A stretch of 64,000 nucleotides of DNA from Granulicatella sp041433555 (GTDB lineage Bacteria; Bacillota; Bacilli; Lactobacillales; Aerococcaceae): the NCBI RefSeq assembly GCF_041433555.1, contig NZ_JAPWBR010000005.1, positions 18,879-82,878 of the forward strand, read 5' to 3'. Of this stretch, positions 31,214 through 40,394 are shown piece after piece. The notes beneath the pieces are model-generated. The model saw only the letters and a program-made list of their open reading frames with translations, was not told the DNA's origin and ran no database searches. The position numbers were made by a program, and so were the translations under genes. How positions within the stretch are numbered: the first letter of the stretch is position 1; each line of letters begins with the position of its first letter.

Positions 31214-33059
31214 CCCATTCACCGTCCTCTTCAAATGGAACATATGGTAGAGAAACAAAGAATGTAGATCCTTTATTTTCAATACTGTTCACCCAAATTT
31301 TTCCACCGTGTAATTGAACGACTTCTTTCGCAATAGCCAGTCCAAGACCACTACCACCCATTGCTCTTGAGCGAGCCTTATCTACACGATAGAATCGGTC
31401 GAATAAGTGTGGAATATCCTTACGAGGAATTCCCAACCCTTCGTCACTTACACTCACGATTAAATCCGTATGAGTTTCCATTAAACGAACGATAATACGA
31501 CCCCCGTCTGGAGAATATTTAATCGCATTATTGATAATATTATCCAACACTTGCGTCATCTTATCTTGGTCAATTTCAACCCATAAATCTCGTTGTGTGA
31601 TATCCGTTAAAATACGGTAATTCTTTTCACGATATTGGTCACTTGAAAGCACCATATCGAAACGGTTGGCAATATGTTTCACCAACTCGTTCATATTCAC
31701 GAACTCCTTATCGAGTTCAAGACGGTTTTGGTCCATACGCGATAAGTTGAGTAAGTCCGTAATCATACGCATCATACGGTCTGTTTCAGTTTCGATAACA
31801 TGTAAGAATTCTGGCGCAATTTCTTTATTTTCCCATGCCCCATCCACTAACGCTTCTGTATAACTCTTAATACTTGTTAGTGGAGTACGTAATTCGTGGG
31901 AAACGTTCGATACGAAATTACGACGTTCGCGGTCGATTTTCTCTTGTTCGGTAACGTCTGTTAATACGCAGACAAGACCGCTAATAAATCCAGATTCACG
32001 TTGAATCACTGAGAACTCACATTGCACGATGGTATCTTCGCCATCTTCTTCAAACGTAATCATACGTTCTTCTTGAGACTCAAGTAAATCCCTGAAAGTA
32101 ACAGTACGGTCGAGTCTTAATACATCTAATAATGGTGTCCCGACAATTCGTTCGCTACGTAAGTTTAAAATATCTAACGCTGCCGCATTGATAATTACAA
32201 TACGTCCACGACGGTCGGTCGCAATTACCCCGTCACTCATATGACGTAGGACACTATCCAACCTTTGCCGTTCCGCTTCGGTCCCTTCTTGCGCTTCTTT
32301 AATCTTCACAGAGAGGTCGTTAATGGCTTGCCCTAATTGACCAAGCTCGTCATCTCCGTAAATCATCACTTCACCCGTATAGTTTCCTTCAGCAATCTGT
32401 TCCGTTTGTTGCTTCATCTCTGCGATTGGACGCGTAATCCCTTGTGAAATCATCACGGTAATCACGATAGCCAAAATAATGACAAAGATAGAAGAACTAA
32501 TAAAGATAACCCCGATATCTTTGACTTGCGTATAACGCGATTCGAAATTCGATGTTACTGAAATAATCCCAACCGGATTCCCTGAAGCAGTATTCACTGG
32601 GTCAATCGGTGAAACGTATTTCCAATAACGCGTTTCGCCTTCCGTGAAGTTATAACTTTGCACGGTATTCGACACAACGACTTGTTGAACGTCCGCTTCT
32701 GTTGAACGTGTTCCAACCACAGACTGCTGCGTTTGGTTCGTTGTTCCCAAAATATATCCTTGCATGTCCATGATGCGAATTTCGACAATACTATTCCCTG
32801 TTGGGTAATCTTGTAATAATTGCGAAATTTCAGACATCTTCGCTTCATCGGTCGCATCTTTTGCCAAAATCGGCTGCACGTTATTCTTCAAGAACCCTAC
32901 TTGCAGTTGGATTTGTTCCTGGAAGTTAGACACCATTTGCGACTCTAATTGTGTTAAGAAGTTCGCAACAATGAGTTGCAGCGAAATAACTAAGAGCAAG
33001 ATGAACAGCATCGGAATCTTAAATTGAATGGAACGAAAGAATCGTTTCATTTTCTTCAT
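31203..33059 (-). CDS. walK: Sensor histidine kinase WalK (VicK/YycG)
   Basis: A 618-residue kinase of the essential WalRK cell-wall homeostasis system. Order: membrane helix 1 (about 12-33), an outside PAS/Cache-like domain of about 145 residues, helix 2 (about 182-203), HAMP (to about 257), PAS (about 262-365), HisKA with phospho-acceptor His in NVSHELRTPLTSIKSY (about 390), and HATPase with NIINNAIKYSPDGG, SDEGLGIPRKDI and GGSGLGLAIAKEVV. The large outside domain is the Bacillus/Staphylococcus/Enterococcus form; streptococcal VicK has almost none, which argues against Streptococcus. A hairpin lies between walR and walK. Confidence 0.96.
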   Translation of the reverse strand: MKKMKRFFRSIQFKIPMLFILLLVISLQLIVANFLTQLESQMVSNFQEQIQLQVGFLKNNVQPILAKDATDEAKMSEISQLLQDYPTGNSIVEIRIMDMQGYILGTTNQTQQSVVGTRSTEADVQQVVVSNTVQSYNFTEGETRYWKYVSPIDPVNTASGNPVGIISVTSNFESRYTQVKDIGVIFISSSIFVIILAIVITVMISQGITRPIAEMKQQTEQIAEGNYTGEVMIYGDDELGQLGQAINDLSVKIKEAQEGTEAERQRLDSVLRHMSDGVIATDRRGRIVIINAAALDILNLRSERIVGTPLLDVLRLDRTVTFRDLLESQEERMITFEEDGEDTIVQCEFSVIQRESGFISGLVCVLTDVTEQEKIDRERRNFVSNVSHELRTPLTSIKSYTEALVDGAWENKEIAPEFLHVIETETDRMMRMITDLLNLSRMDQNRLELDKEFVNMNELVKHIANRFDMVLSSDQYREKNYRILTDITQRDLWVEIDQDKMTQVLDNIINNAIKYSPDGGRIIVRLMETHTDLIVSVSDEGLGIPRKDIPHLFDRFYRVDKARSRAMGGSGLGLAIAKEVVQLHGGKIWVNSIENKGSTFFVSLPYVPFEEDGEWDEF

Positions 33060-33085
33060 GAGTCATTTTCCCCTCTACTTTTTAG

Positions 33086-33136
33086 AAAAATACGCTTTTC
33101 TTGCCGGTAGTTCAGGTGGCAAGGAAAAGCGCATTT
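33086..33136 (-). terminator. Intra-operon hairpin between walR and walK (attenuator or partial terminator)
   Basis: Minus strand: AAATGCGCTTTTCCTTGCC pairs with GGCAAGAAAAGCGTATTT over about 18 bp with a 12-base loop, then TTC. It begins 6 bases past the walR stop. It has terminator form, so part of the transcripts may stop here and give more WalR than WalK. Confidence 0.7.
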
Positions 33137-33141
33137 CAATC

Positions 33142-33858
33142 TTAAGCTTCTTTTTCTTGATCTGGGGTCTTAATATAGTAACCTACCCCACGACGAGTCA
33201 TAATCCATGTTGGGTGACTCGGTGTATCTTCGATTTTTTCACGTAAGCGACGTACCGTAACGTCCACTGTACGCACATCTCCGAAGTAATCATATCCCCA
33301 CACCGTTTGCAATAGGTGCTCACGTGTGATTACTTGCCCGATATGTTTTGCTAAGTAGTGAAGTAATTCGAACTCACGGTGCGTTAATTCGATTTCTTCG
33401 CCACGTTTTGAAACCACATAAGCATCTTCATGGATAATGAGTGAGCCTAATACGATTTCGTTAGCTGTTTTTTCTTCTTCTGCTTCCGCTGGAGCTAATT
33501 GTTGACGACGTAAGTTTGCTTTCACACGTGCGATTAACTCACGGTTTGAGAAAGGTTTTGTCACATAGTCATCGGCTCCAAGTTCAAGACCTAAAACTTT
33601 ATCGATTTCAGAATCTTTGGCTGTCACCATGATAATTGGGACATTGCTTGTTTTACGGATTTCACGGCATACTTCTAAGCCATCAATTTTCGGTAACATT
33701 AAGTCTAAAATAACTAAATCTGGATTTTTTTCGTTGAAAGCCACCAGACCCTCTTCACCGTCAAAGGCTGTGATTACTTCAAAGCCCTCTTTTGTAAGAC
33801 TAAACTTGACGATGTCTGAAATTGGCTTCTCATCATCTACAACTAGGATTTTTTTCAT
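33142..33858 (-). CDS. walR: Response regulator WalR (VicR/YycF)
   Basis: A 238-residue OmpR-family regulator. Receiver: VVDDEKPISDIVKFSLTKEG, phospho-acceptor Asp in LVILDLMLPKIDGLEV (about 53), Thr in VTAKDSE, Lys in YVTKPFSNREL. The winged helix (about 135-235) has REFELLHYLAKHIGQVITRE and the highly conserved VWGYDYFGDVRTVDVTVRRL recognition region and RGVGYYI. It controls autolysins and other wall genes through TGTWAH direct repeats. First gene of walRKHIJ. Confidence 0.98.
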   Translation of the reverse strand: MKKILVVDDEKPISDIVKFSLTKEGFEVITAFDGEEGLVAFNEKNPDLVILDLMLPKIDGLEVCREIRKTSNVPIIMVTAKDSEIDKVLGLELGADDYVTKPFSNRELIARVKANLRRQQLAPAEAEEEKTANEIVLGSLIIHEDAYVVSKRGEEIELTHREFELLHYLAKHIGQVITREHLLQTVWGYDYFGDVRTVDVTVRRLREKIEDTPSHPTWIMTRRGVGYYIKTPDQEKEA

Positions 33859-33886
33859 ATAAATCCTCCTTTACTCTATTACTTTT

Positions 33887-35176
33887 TTATGCCCAAACAC
33901 TTTCTAAAATGTTGGTTTGTTCTCTATCTGGTCCTACACTGAATGTAGAAATTCGTACGCCGACTAATTCTGAAATACGACGAACATAGTTGCGCGCATT
34001 TTCAGGAAGCTCTTCGAGTGAACGGCAACTTGTAATGTCTTCGTTCCAACCTGGTAATTCTTCATACACAGGTTCGCATTGTCCTAGTTCTACTAGGCTT
34101 GCTGGGTAGTGAGAAATTTCTTCTCCATTTGGTTTACGGTAAGCTACACAGATTTTAACTGTTTCTAAACCTGTTAAAACATCGATACTGTTTAAGCTTA
34201 AGTTTGTAATACCTGATACACGTTTCGAGTGACGCATTACAACGCTATCGAACCAACCAACACGTCTTGGACGTCCAGTTGTTGTACCGTATTCACGTCC
34301 GACTTCACGAATACGTGAGCCGATTTCATCGAATAATTCTGTTGGGAAAGGTCCATCCCCTACACGAGAAGTGTACGCTTTACATACCCCAACGACTTTA
34401 TTAATTTTTGAAGGTCCAACACCGCTACCAATCGTTACCCCACCAGCAACTGGGTTTGAAGATGTTACGAATGGATAAGTACCTTGGTCGATATCCAACA
34501 TAACCCCTTGTGCCCCTTCGAATAATACGCGTTTTCCTTGGTCTAATGCATCGTTTAAAATCACTGAAGTGTCGCAAACGTATTGTTTCATTTGTTGACC
34601 ATATTCGTAGTACTCTTCGAAAATGTCATCAAACTCAATTGGTTCTGCATCGTACATTTTAGTAAAGAGACGATTCTTTTCAGCTAAGTTGATTCTTAGA
34701 CGTTCCGCAAATACTTCACGGTCTAGTAAGTCCGCCACACGAATCCCAACACGCGCTGCTTTATCCATGTAGCAAGGTCCAATCCCTTTATTCGTTGTCC
34801 CAATTTTGTTGTCGCCTTTCGCTTCTTCTTGTAATTGGTCTAAGCGAATGTGGTATGGCAAGATGACATGCGCGCGGTCTGAAATACGTAAGTTATCAGT
34901 AGTCACATTTCTTTCGTGTAAATACGCAAGTTCTGTGATTAGAGATTTTGGATTCAATACAACCCCATTTCCGATCACGCTGATTTTCTCTGGTGAAAAA
35001 ATTCCTGATGGAATTAAGTGAAGTTTATAAGTCACTCCATTGAATTGAATCGTATGTCCTGCATTGTCTCCCCCTTGATAGCGGGCAATGACTTCTGCGT
35101 TCTCACTGAGGAAGTCTGTAATTTTTCCTTTACCTTCGTCTCCCCATTGTGTTCCTACTACTACTACTGATGACAT
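33887..35176 (-). CDS. purA: Adenylosuccinate synthetase
   Basis: A 429-residue enzyme that joins aspartate to IMP using GTP, the first step from IMP to AMP. Motifs: VVVGTQWGDEGKGKITDFLS with the P-loop-like GDEGKG, QGGDNAGHTI, GTTNKGIGPCYMDKAARVGI, LFEGAQGVMLDIDQGTYPFV, TTTGRPRRVGWFD, and the closing FSVGPDREQTNI. Length is normal (428-432). I use the ATG at 35176 after GAGGTG; the GTG three codons upstream is less likely. It stands alone between dnaB and walR. Confidence 0.97.
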   Translation of the reverse strand: MSSVVVVGTQWGDEGKGKITDFLSENAEVIARYQGGDNAGHTIQFNGVTYKLHLIPSGIFSPEKISVIGNGVVLNPKSLITELAYLHERNVTTDNLRISDRAHVILPYHIRLDQLQEEAKGDNKIGTTNKGIGPCYMDKAARVGIRVADLLDREVFAERLRINLAEKNRLFTKMYDAEPIEFDDIFEEYYEYGQQMKQYVCDTSVILNDALDQGKRVLFEGAQGVMLDIDQGTYPFVTSSNPVAGGVTIGSGVGPSKINKVVGVCKAYTSRVGDGPFPTELFDEIGSRIREVGREYGTTTGRPRRVGWFDSVVMRHSKRVSGITNLSLNSIDVLTGLETVKICVAYRKPNGEEISHYPASLVELGQCEPVYEELPGWNEDITSCRSLEELPENARNYVRRISELVGVRISTFSVGPDREQTNILESVWA

Positions 35177-35219
35177 TTGACGCACCTCTTCTTTGTATTA
35201 TTCATTTAAATGTCTGTTA

Positions 35220-36605
35220 TTAGGCCACTGGAGCGTTTTGCTCGACTCCGTCTGGCACAAGATTTGTAAATTTATTAAATTCTTTCATGAAGTTCAATTC
35301 AACCGTTCCACGAGGACCGCTACGGTTTTTCTCGATAATCACTTCAATGGTACTATTTGGCTCCACCTCTGGAACATGTCCGTTCTCATCTGGCTCTTGA
35401 CGATAGTAATCATCACGATATAAGAATGCTACAATATCGGCATCTTGCTCGATAGATCCAGATTCACGAATATCTGACATGATTGGTCGTTTATCTTGAC
35501 GTTGTTCCACACCACGCGATAATTGCGAAAGTGCGATAACAGGAACTTTTAATTCCTTCGCTAATTTCTTCAAGTTACGAGAGATTTCAGAAACCTCTTG
35601 TTGACGACTCTCTTTTCCGTTTCCTTCAATCAACTGCAAGTAGTCGATGACGACTAGCCCAAGATTATTACGCTCTTGTTTTAGACGACGACATTTTGCA
35701 CGGATTTCAGCAACACGAATCCCTGGAGTATCATCAATAAAAATTGGTGCTTCAGATAATGCTCCGGTTGCCACAAAATATTGTGTATATTCTTCAGGCG
35801 TTAATTTACCTGTTTTCAAATGCCCTGCGTTAATGCTCGCATGAGAACAGATAATACGCTCTACAAGGGACTCAGCCCCCATTTCAAGACTGAAGATAGC
35901 TACCGTTTCGTTCAAGTTCACGGCAACGTTCTTTGCAATATTCAATACAAAGGCCGTTTTACCAACAGATGGACGAGCCGCTAAGATGATTAACTCATCC
36001 GCATGTAACCCTGACGTCATTCTGTCTAAGCCGATATATCCTGTTGCAATCCCTGTCACTTCACCATTGTTTTTCGCACGCTCTTCTAAGCTTTCATAAG
36101 CGGTACGAAGAACCGAGCTGATTGGAATAAAACCAGCCTTATTCCGTCCTTCCGATACTGAAAGAATATCTTTCTCAGCAGTATCCAAGACGTTGGCAAT
36201 TGGTTCATCCTCTTGGTAAGCCGTTTTTACAATATTTGTCGAAGTTTTAATTAATTTACGGCGAGTAGATTTTTCTAAAACAATTTGCGTATAGTACTCT
36301 ACGTTGGCTGCAGTTGGCACTTTATCAAGAAGCTCGATTAGCGTAACTTCTCCACCAATATTCTCCATTTGATTCTTTTGTCTTAAAATCTCTGAAACGG
36401 TGATTGCGTCAATATCGATATTGTTTTGATTTAATTCAATCATTGCCGCAAAAATTAATTGATGAGAAACACGATAGAAATCTTCCGGTGTCAAAAATTC
36501 CATAACCGAAATAATCGAGTCACTAGCAAGAAGAATAGACCCTAAAACGGCTTCTTCTGCCTCAATATTTTGTGGTGGAACTAAATTTGGATATAGTTCT
36601 TCCAT
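35220..36605 (-). CDS. dnaB: Replicative DNA helicase DnaB (DnaC in Bacillus naming)
   Basis: A 461-residue hexameric helicase that unwinds the fork. The N-terminal primase-binding domain has PPQNIEAEEAVLGSILLASD; the RecA-like motor has AARPSVGKTAFVLNIAKNVA (Walker A), VAIFSLEMGAESLVERI, LVVIDYLQLIEG (Walker B), VIALSQLSRGVEQR and SDIRESGSIEQDADIVAFLYR. Length 461 is slightly above the usual 450-455. It follows gdpP-rplI in the conserved Firmicute order, with a terminator between rplI and dnaB. Confidence 0.96.
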   Translation of the reverse strand: MEELYPNLVPPQNIEAEEAVLGSILLASDSIISVMEFLTPEDFYRVSHQLIFAAMIELNQNNIDIDAITVSEILRQKNQMENIGGEVTLIELLDKVPTAANVEYYTQIVLEKSTRRKLIKTSTNIVKTAYQEDEPIANVLDTAEKDILSVSEGRNKAGFIPISSVLRTAYESLEERAKNNGEVTGIATGYIGLDRMTSGLHADELIILAARPSVGKTAFVLNIAKNVAVNLNETVAIFSLEMGAESLVERIICSHASINAGHLKTGKLTPEEYTQYFVATGALSEAPIFIDDTPGIRVAEIRAKCRRLKQERNNLGLVVIDYLQLIEGNGKESRQQEVSEISRNLKKLAKELKVPVIALSQLSRGVEQRQDKRPIMSDIRESGSIEQDADIVAFLYRDDYYRQEPDENGHVPEVEPNSTIEVIIEKNRSGPRGTVELNFMKEFNKFTNLVPDGVEQNAPVA

Positions 36606-36760
36606 TCAAACACCCTTTCTACTAAAAATAACCATAAAAATACAGTTTCATTGTATCATAAAACGCTGTAATAAAACAGAAGAGTGAGTCTTTTCGAGCA
36701 TGAAAACTTCTATGTTCATTTATAACTTTGTGAATTGTATCACATATTTAAAACCAAAAG

Positions 36761-36790
36761 AAAAAGGATTCTCCACAACGGGAAAATCCT
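36761..36790 (-). terminator. Terminator of gdpP-rplI
   Basis: Minus strand: AGGATTTTCCC / GGAGAATCCT stem followed by TTTTTC, 13 bp past the rplI stop. Confidence 0.8.
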
Positions 36791-36802
36791 TAGTATTTCT
36801 TA

Positions 36803-37255
36803 TTATTGAGCAACGATATTCACAGTCATAATTGCTGTTACATCGTGGTGTAATTTAACAGGAACACGAGTGTATCCTAATGCACGAATTGGTGCTGCTA
36901 ATTCGAATTTGCGACGATCCAATTCAACATTGAATTTCTTGTTGAATTCTTCTGCGATTTGCTTCGCTGGGATTGCTCCGAATAGACGGCCATCTTCCCC
37001 TGCTTTTGCTTTAATCGTTACAACTGTATCTTCGCGTTCTAAGAACTCTTTCATTTCTTTGGCTTTTGCTAATAATTCAGCGTTGTGTTTTTCTTCAGCT
37101 TTCTTTTGTCCTGATAAAGTTGCTAAGTTTGCGGCATTTGCTTCTTTAGCTAAACCATTTTTGATTAGGAAGTTTTGTGCGTATCCATCTGCAACGTTTT
37201 TAACGTCACCTTTTTTACCTTTACCTTTTACATCTTTCAAGAAAATTACTTTCAT
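36803..37255 (-). CDS. rplI: 50S ribosomal protein L9
   Basis: A 150-residue ribosomal protein with the L9 form: N-terminal rRNA-binding domain MKVIFLKDVKGKGKKGDVKN followed by VADGYAQNFLIKNGLAKEA, a long connecting helix (about 42-75), and the C-terminal domain with GEDGRLFGAIPAKQIAEEF and VPVKLHHDVTA. It follows gdpP by 15 bp. Good AGGAGGAAG ribosome site. Confidence 0.98.
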   Translation of the reverse strand: MKVIFLKDVKGKGKKGDVKNVADGYAQNFLIKNGLAKEANAANLATLSGQKKAEEKHNAELLAKAKEMKEFLEREDTVVTIKAKAGEDGRLFGAIPAKQIAEEFNKKFNVELDRRKFELAAPIRALGYTRVPVKLHHDVTAIMTVNIVAQ

Positions 37256-37270
37256 GTTTCTTCCTCCTAA

Positions 37271-39298
37271 TTATAAGTTAATTTCACTACCAATTTCTTC
37301 AATCACTTGAATTAATTGGCGGATTGCTTCTTCAATCGTGATATCGGATAACTGAGTTGCAGCATTTGATAAATGTCCGCCACCACCCATTTTCTCCATC
37401 ACACGTTGTACGTTTTTGTTTCCTAAACTACGGGCACTAATCCCAACACGACCGTCATTACGTTTTGTAACCACAAATGAAGCATCGATGTTTTCCATCG
37501 ACAACATCATATCAGCCGTTTGTGCAGCCACGACTGTCGGATATACGGTATTTTCTTCACCGTGAACAATTCCGACATTGTTAGGAAGCATTTCGAGCGA
37601 GTTCAGTAGATGCGAACGCATTAAGTACGTATCTACATTTTCTTTTAATAAGCGTTGGATCAGAATTGTATCCGCACCAACGGATTTCAGGTAGCTAGCC
37701 GTATCAAAGGTACGAGACCCTGTACGAAGCGTGAAATTACGCGTATCTACAATGATACCAGCAAGCAGGGTTGTTGCTTCGATTGGCTGAAGTTTCTCAG
37801 CATCTTCTGATTGATATTCTAGCAATTCTGTAATCAATTCACCGACAGATGAAGCATACGGTTCAATATAAACCAAGTCAGGATTTTCAGGGAATTCCTC
37901 TCCACGGCGGTGATGGTCGATAATCACTAGTTTATTGGCCTTTTTAACAATCGATGGAGCCGCGCATAGGGAAGGCTTGCTTACATCGACAATAATAACG
38001 AGTGTATTTTCAGTCATTAACGCTTCTGCCATCTCCGGATTTACGATAGCAGAGTAGAGACGTTCATTATCTTTGATCACTTCCATCAATTTCTTGATAT
38101 CATGCGAATATTGCTCTGGATTTGTCACAATCCATGAGGTTTTACCGTGCATTTTAGCGATTCTTCGAATACCTAAACATCCACCAATACAGTCCATATC
38201 TGGATATTGATGTCCCATCACCATTACTTGATCTGCTTCAGCAATAAGGTTTTCTAAGGCTTGAGAAACCATACGAGAACGCACTCTTGTACGTTTTTCT
38301 AACGGGTTGCTCTTACCACCGTAGAAGCGTGTTTCTTCGTTTTTAGAACGGACAACGACTTGGTCACCACCTCGTCCTAAGGCTAAATCAAGGTTATCTT
38401 GCGCAAATTTAGCAATTGCACCATAATCCATCTCTTCATGAGTATCATCCGCATATGAGAACCCCATACTTACGGTTAGTGGGGTATTTTGTTGAGCAGT
38501 TGTCTCACGTACACGGTCAATAATCTCAAATTTTGTTTTTTCAAGACTTGAAAGGATCTTTTTATCTAAAAATGCGACAAATCGATCTGAGCTAACACGT
38601 TTTAAGTAGATATTATTATGGTTTGCCCAGCTAGTAAGTTGATTTGTCACGAAGTTATTCAAGTTAGACTTCTTACGGTCACTGAGTGATTGTGATACTT
38701 CTGCAAAGTTATCAACGAAAATTTGCCCGAATACAGGTCTTTCGTCTAGATAAGTCTCTTTAATCAACGCATATTCCGTAATATCCATCATATAGAGCAT
38801 TCCAATATCGTTATGGTAAACTATTTGGAAGTATTTATCTTTCCAATGGACCACATTATCTTTATCATCATCCAGATTTTTAACGATATTCGCTAAATCT
38901 GGATCGACAACTTCAAGTTTAAACCCTAATAGTTCTTTTCGTTCAAAATACTTTTGTAAATAAGGGTTAATCCATTGAATTTCACCATTATCATCTAACA
39001 AAAGCATTCCAATTGGCATTTTAATAGAGGCATCTTGTGAACCTTTATTAATTTTGTACGATAAATTCGTTACATAATGATTCGTTTCTTTAATAATGTA
39101 GTTTGCAAACGAGTATAGGAGTGTTCCTAATAAAATAACAAACAAAGTAAGGATAAGTCCCATCCATACATTCATCACGTATGCAATAATCAGCATACAG
39201 ACAATGATGGCTATAAATGAGATTCCGTATTTCTTCATTGTTTCACTTTTTAGAAATGTCGGTAAAGCCTTAATACGTTCTTTTAGGCTTTTCTTCAT
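37271..39298 (-). CDS. gdpP: Cyclic-di-AMP phosphodiesterase GdpP
   Basis: A 675-residue membrane enzyme that hydrolyses c-di-AMP to pApA and so affects osmotic balance, wall strength and beta-lactam tolerance. Two membrane helices (about 22-66) are followed by a degenerate PAS (about 90-170), a degenerate GGDEF (about 175-310, no intact GGDEF motif), and the DHH/DHHA1 catalytic part with MGHQYPDMDCIGGCLGI (Asp ligands), IIVDVSKPSL, VIIDHHRRGEEF and the late GGGGHLSNAATQ. Length matches the family (about 655-675). Co-transcribed with rplI. The three parS sites lie just upstream. Confidence 0.97.
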   Translation of the reverse strand: MKKSLKERIKALPTFLKSETMKKYGISFIAIIVCMLIIAYVMNVWMGLILTLFVILLGTLLYSFANYIIKETNHYVTNLSYKINKGSQDASIKMPIGMLLLDDNGEIQWINPYLQKYFERKELLGFKLEVVDPDLANIVKNLDDDKDNVVHWKDKYFQIVYHNDIGMLYMMDITEYALIKETYLDERPVFGQIFVDNFAEVSQSLSDRKKSNLNNFVTNQLTSWANHNNIYLKRVSSDRFVAFLDKKILSSLEKTKFEIIDRVRETTAQQNTPLTVSMGFSYADDTHEEMDYGAIAKFAQDNLDLALGRGGDQVVVRSKNEETRFYGGKSNPLEKRTRVRSRMVSQALENLIAEADQVMVMGHQYPDMDCIGGCLGIRRIAKMHGKTSWIVTNPEQYSHDIKKLMEVIKDNERLYSAIVNPEMAEALMTENTLVIIVDVSKPSLCAAPSIVKKANKLVIIDHHRRGEEFPENPDLVYIEPYASSVGELITELLEYQSEDAEKLQPIEATTLLAGIIVDTRNFTLRTGSRTFDTASYLKSVGADTILIQRLLKENVDTYLMRSHLLNSLEMLPNNVGIVHGEENTVYPTVVAAQTADMMLSMENIDASFVVTKRNDGRVGISARSLGNKNVQRVMEKMGGGGHLSNAATQLSDITIEEAIRQLIQVIEEIGSEINL

Positions 39299-39364
39299 TC
39301 TTGCACCTTCTTTCTATATACCTTATTTTACCACAGTTTTGGCCCCTCGTCAGTTCTCTAAAAT

Positions 39365-39380
39365 TGTTTCACGTGAAACA
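39365..39380. other. parS site 1 (ParB-binding)
   Basis: Exact TGTTTCACGTGAAACA, the 16-bp parS consensus. The palindrome extends to 24 bp (39361-39384). Confidence 0.95.
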
Positions 39381-39405
39381 ATTTAGACATAGAGTAGGGT
39401 ACAAA

Positions 39406-39421
39406 TGTTTCACGTGAAACA
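39406..39421. other. parS site 2 (ParB-binding)
   Basis: Exact TGTTTCACGTGAAACA, 41 bp from site 1; palindrome extends to 22 bp (39403-39424). Confidence 0.95.
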
Positions 39422-39447
39422 TTTTAAAGGGTTGTTTCTCAATCGAA

Positions 39448-39463
39448 TGTTTCACGTGAAACA
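39448..39463. other. parS site 3 (ParB-binding)
   Basis: Exact TGTTTCACGTGAAACA, 42 bp from site 2; palindrome extends to 22 bp (39445-39466). The three lie 18 kb from oriC, as expected for origin-proximal ParB loading; parA and parB are not in this window. Confidence 0.95.
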
Positions 39464-39548
39464 TTCTTTAATATGTATTCGACTTTGATAGTCATATTAA
39501 AAAAGTAGTAATTGACTTTTTAATCGTTATACACCTTAATAAAACAAA

Positions 39549-39576
39549 AAAAGGATTGAGAAATTCTCAATCCTTT
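39549..39576 (-). terminator. Terminator of rpsF-ssb-rpsR
   Basis: Minus strand: AAAAGGATTGAGAAT / ATTCTCAATCCTTTT overlap, giving a 12-13 bp stem and a T run of seven. Confidence 0.9.
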
Positions 39577-39585
39577 TATTTATTA

Positions 39586-39828
39586 TTAGTCAACTGTTGT
39601 GAATGGTAATAATCCCATGATACGAGCACGTTTGATTGCAACAGTTAAAGTACGTTGGTGTTTAGCACAAGTACCTGTTACACGGCGTGGTAAGATTTTA
39701 CCTTTTTCAGAAATGTAACGTTTTAATAATTCTACATCTTTGTAATCAATGTAGTCGATGTGGTTTGCACAGAAGTAGCAAACTTTTTTACGACGGCGTT
39801 GACCGCCACCTCTACGTTGTTGAGCCAT
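39586..39828 (-). CDS. rpsR: 30S ribosomal protein S18
   Basis: An 80-residue ribosomal protein. S18 signatures: RRKKVCYFCANHIDYIDYKD with the CxxC pair (zinc-type form), LLKRYISEKGKILPRRVTGT, and HQRTLTVAIKRARIMGLLPF. S18 forms a heterodimer with S6, whose gene is in the same operon. It follows ssb by 22 bp and ends at a terminator. Confidence 0.98.
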   Translation of the reverse strand: MAQQRRGGGQRRRKKVCYFCANHIDYIDYKDVELLKRYISEKGKILPRRVTGTCAKHQRTLTVAIKRARIMGLLPFTTVD

Positions 39829-39850
39829 TATGGTATCCTCCTTTTAAACT

Positions 39851-40348
39851 TTAGAATGGTAAATCATCATCTGAAATGTTGATTGTCTCTCCATTGCTTA
39901 AGAATGGGTCAGACATTCCACCACCGAATGATGAAGTAGGAGTATTAAACTGATTAAAGTTATTTGATTGGTTTTGTTGGAATCCGCCTTGTGAGCTTTG
40001 ATCGTTAGCAGGGCGTTGTTCAGTAACATTACGTGATTCTAACAATGAGAAGTTTTCAGCTAGCACTTCAGTTACATAAACTTTTTGGCCTTGTTGGTTA
40101 TCATAGCTACGAGTTTGAATACGTCCTTCAATTCCTACTAGTGAGCCTTTACGAGTGAAATTCGCAAAGTTTTCTGCAGCTTTACGCCACATTACGCAAT
40201 TGATAAAGTCTGTTTCACGTTCACCGTTTTGGTTTTGGTAACGACGATCAATTGCAACAGTGAAGCTCGCATAAGCAGTTCCGTTTGAAGTATAACGTAA
40301 ATCAACGGCACGTGTTAAGCGTCCAACTAATACAACATTATTAATCAT
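39851..40348 (-). CDS. ssb: Single-stranded DNA-binding protein
   Basis: A 165-residue SSB. The OB fold (1-105) shows MINNVVLVGRLTRAVDLRYT, FINCVMWRKAAENFANFTRK and LVGIEGRIQTRSYDNQQGQK. A Gln/Asn/Gly-rich linker (about 112-150) leads to the acidic tip ISDDDLPF that recruits replication and repair partners. Middle gene of rpsF-ssb-rpsR, the standard Firmicute order. Strong GAAAGGAG ribosome site. Confidence 0.98.
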   Translation of the reverse strand: MINNVVLVGRLTRAVDLRYTSNGTAYASFTVAIDRRYQNQNGERETDFINCVMWRKAAENFANFTRKGSLVGIEGRIQTRSYDNQQGQKVYVTEVLAENFSLLESRNVTEQRPANDQSSQGGFQQNQSNNFNQFNTPTSSFGGGMSDPFLSNGETINISDDDLPF

Positions 40349-40394
40349 TTAATTCTTACTCCTTTCAAGATTTATGTTTACTTATAATAAACAA

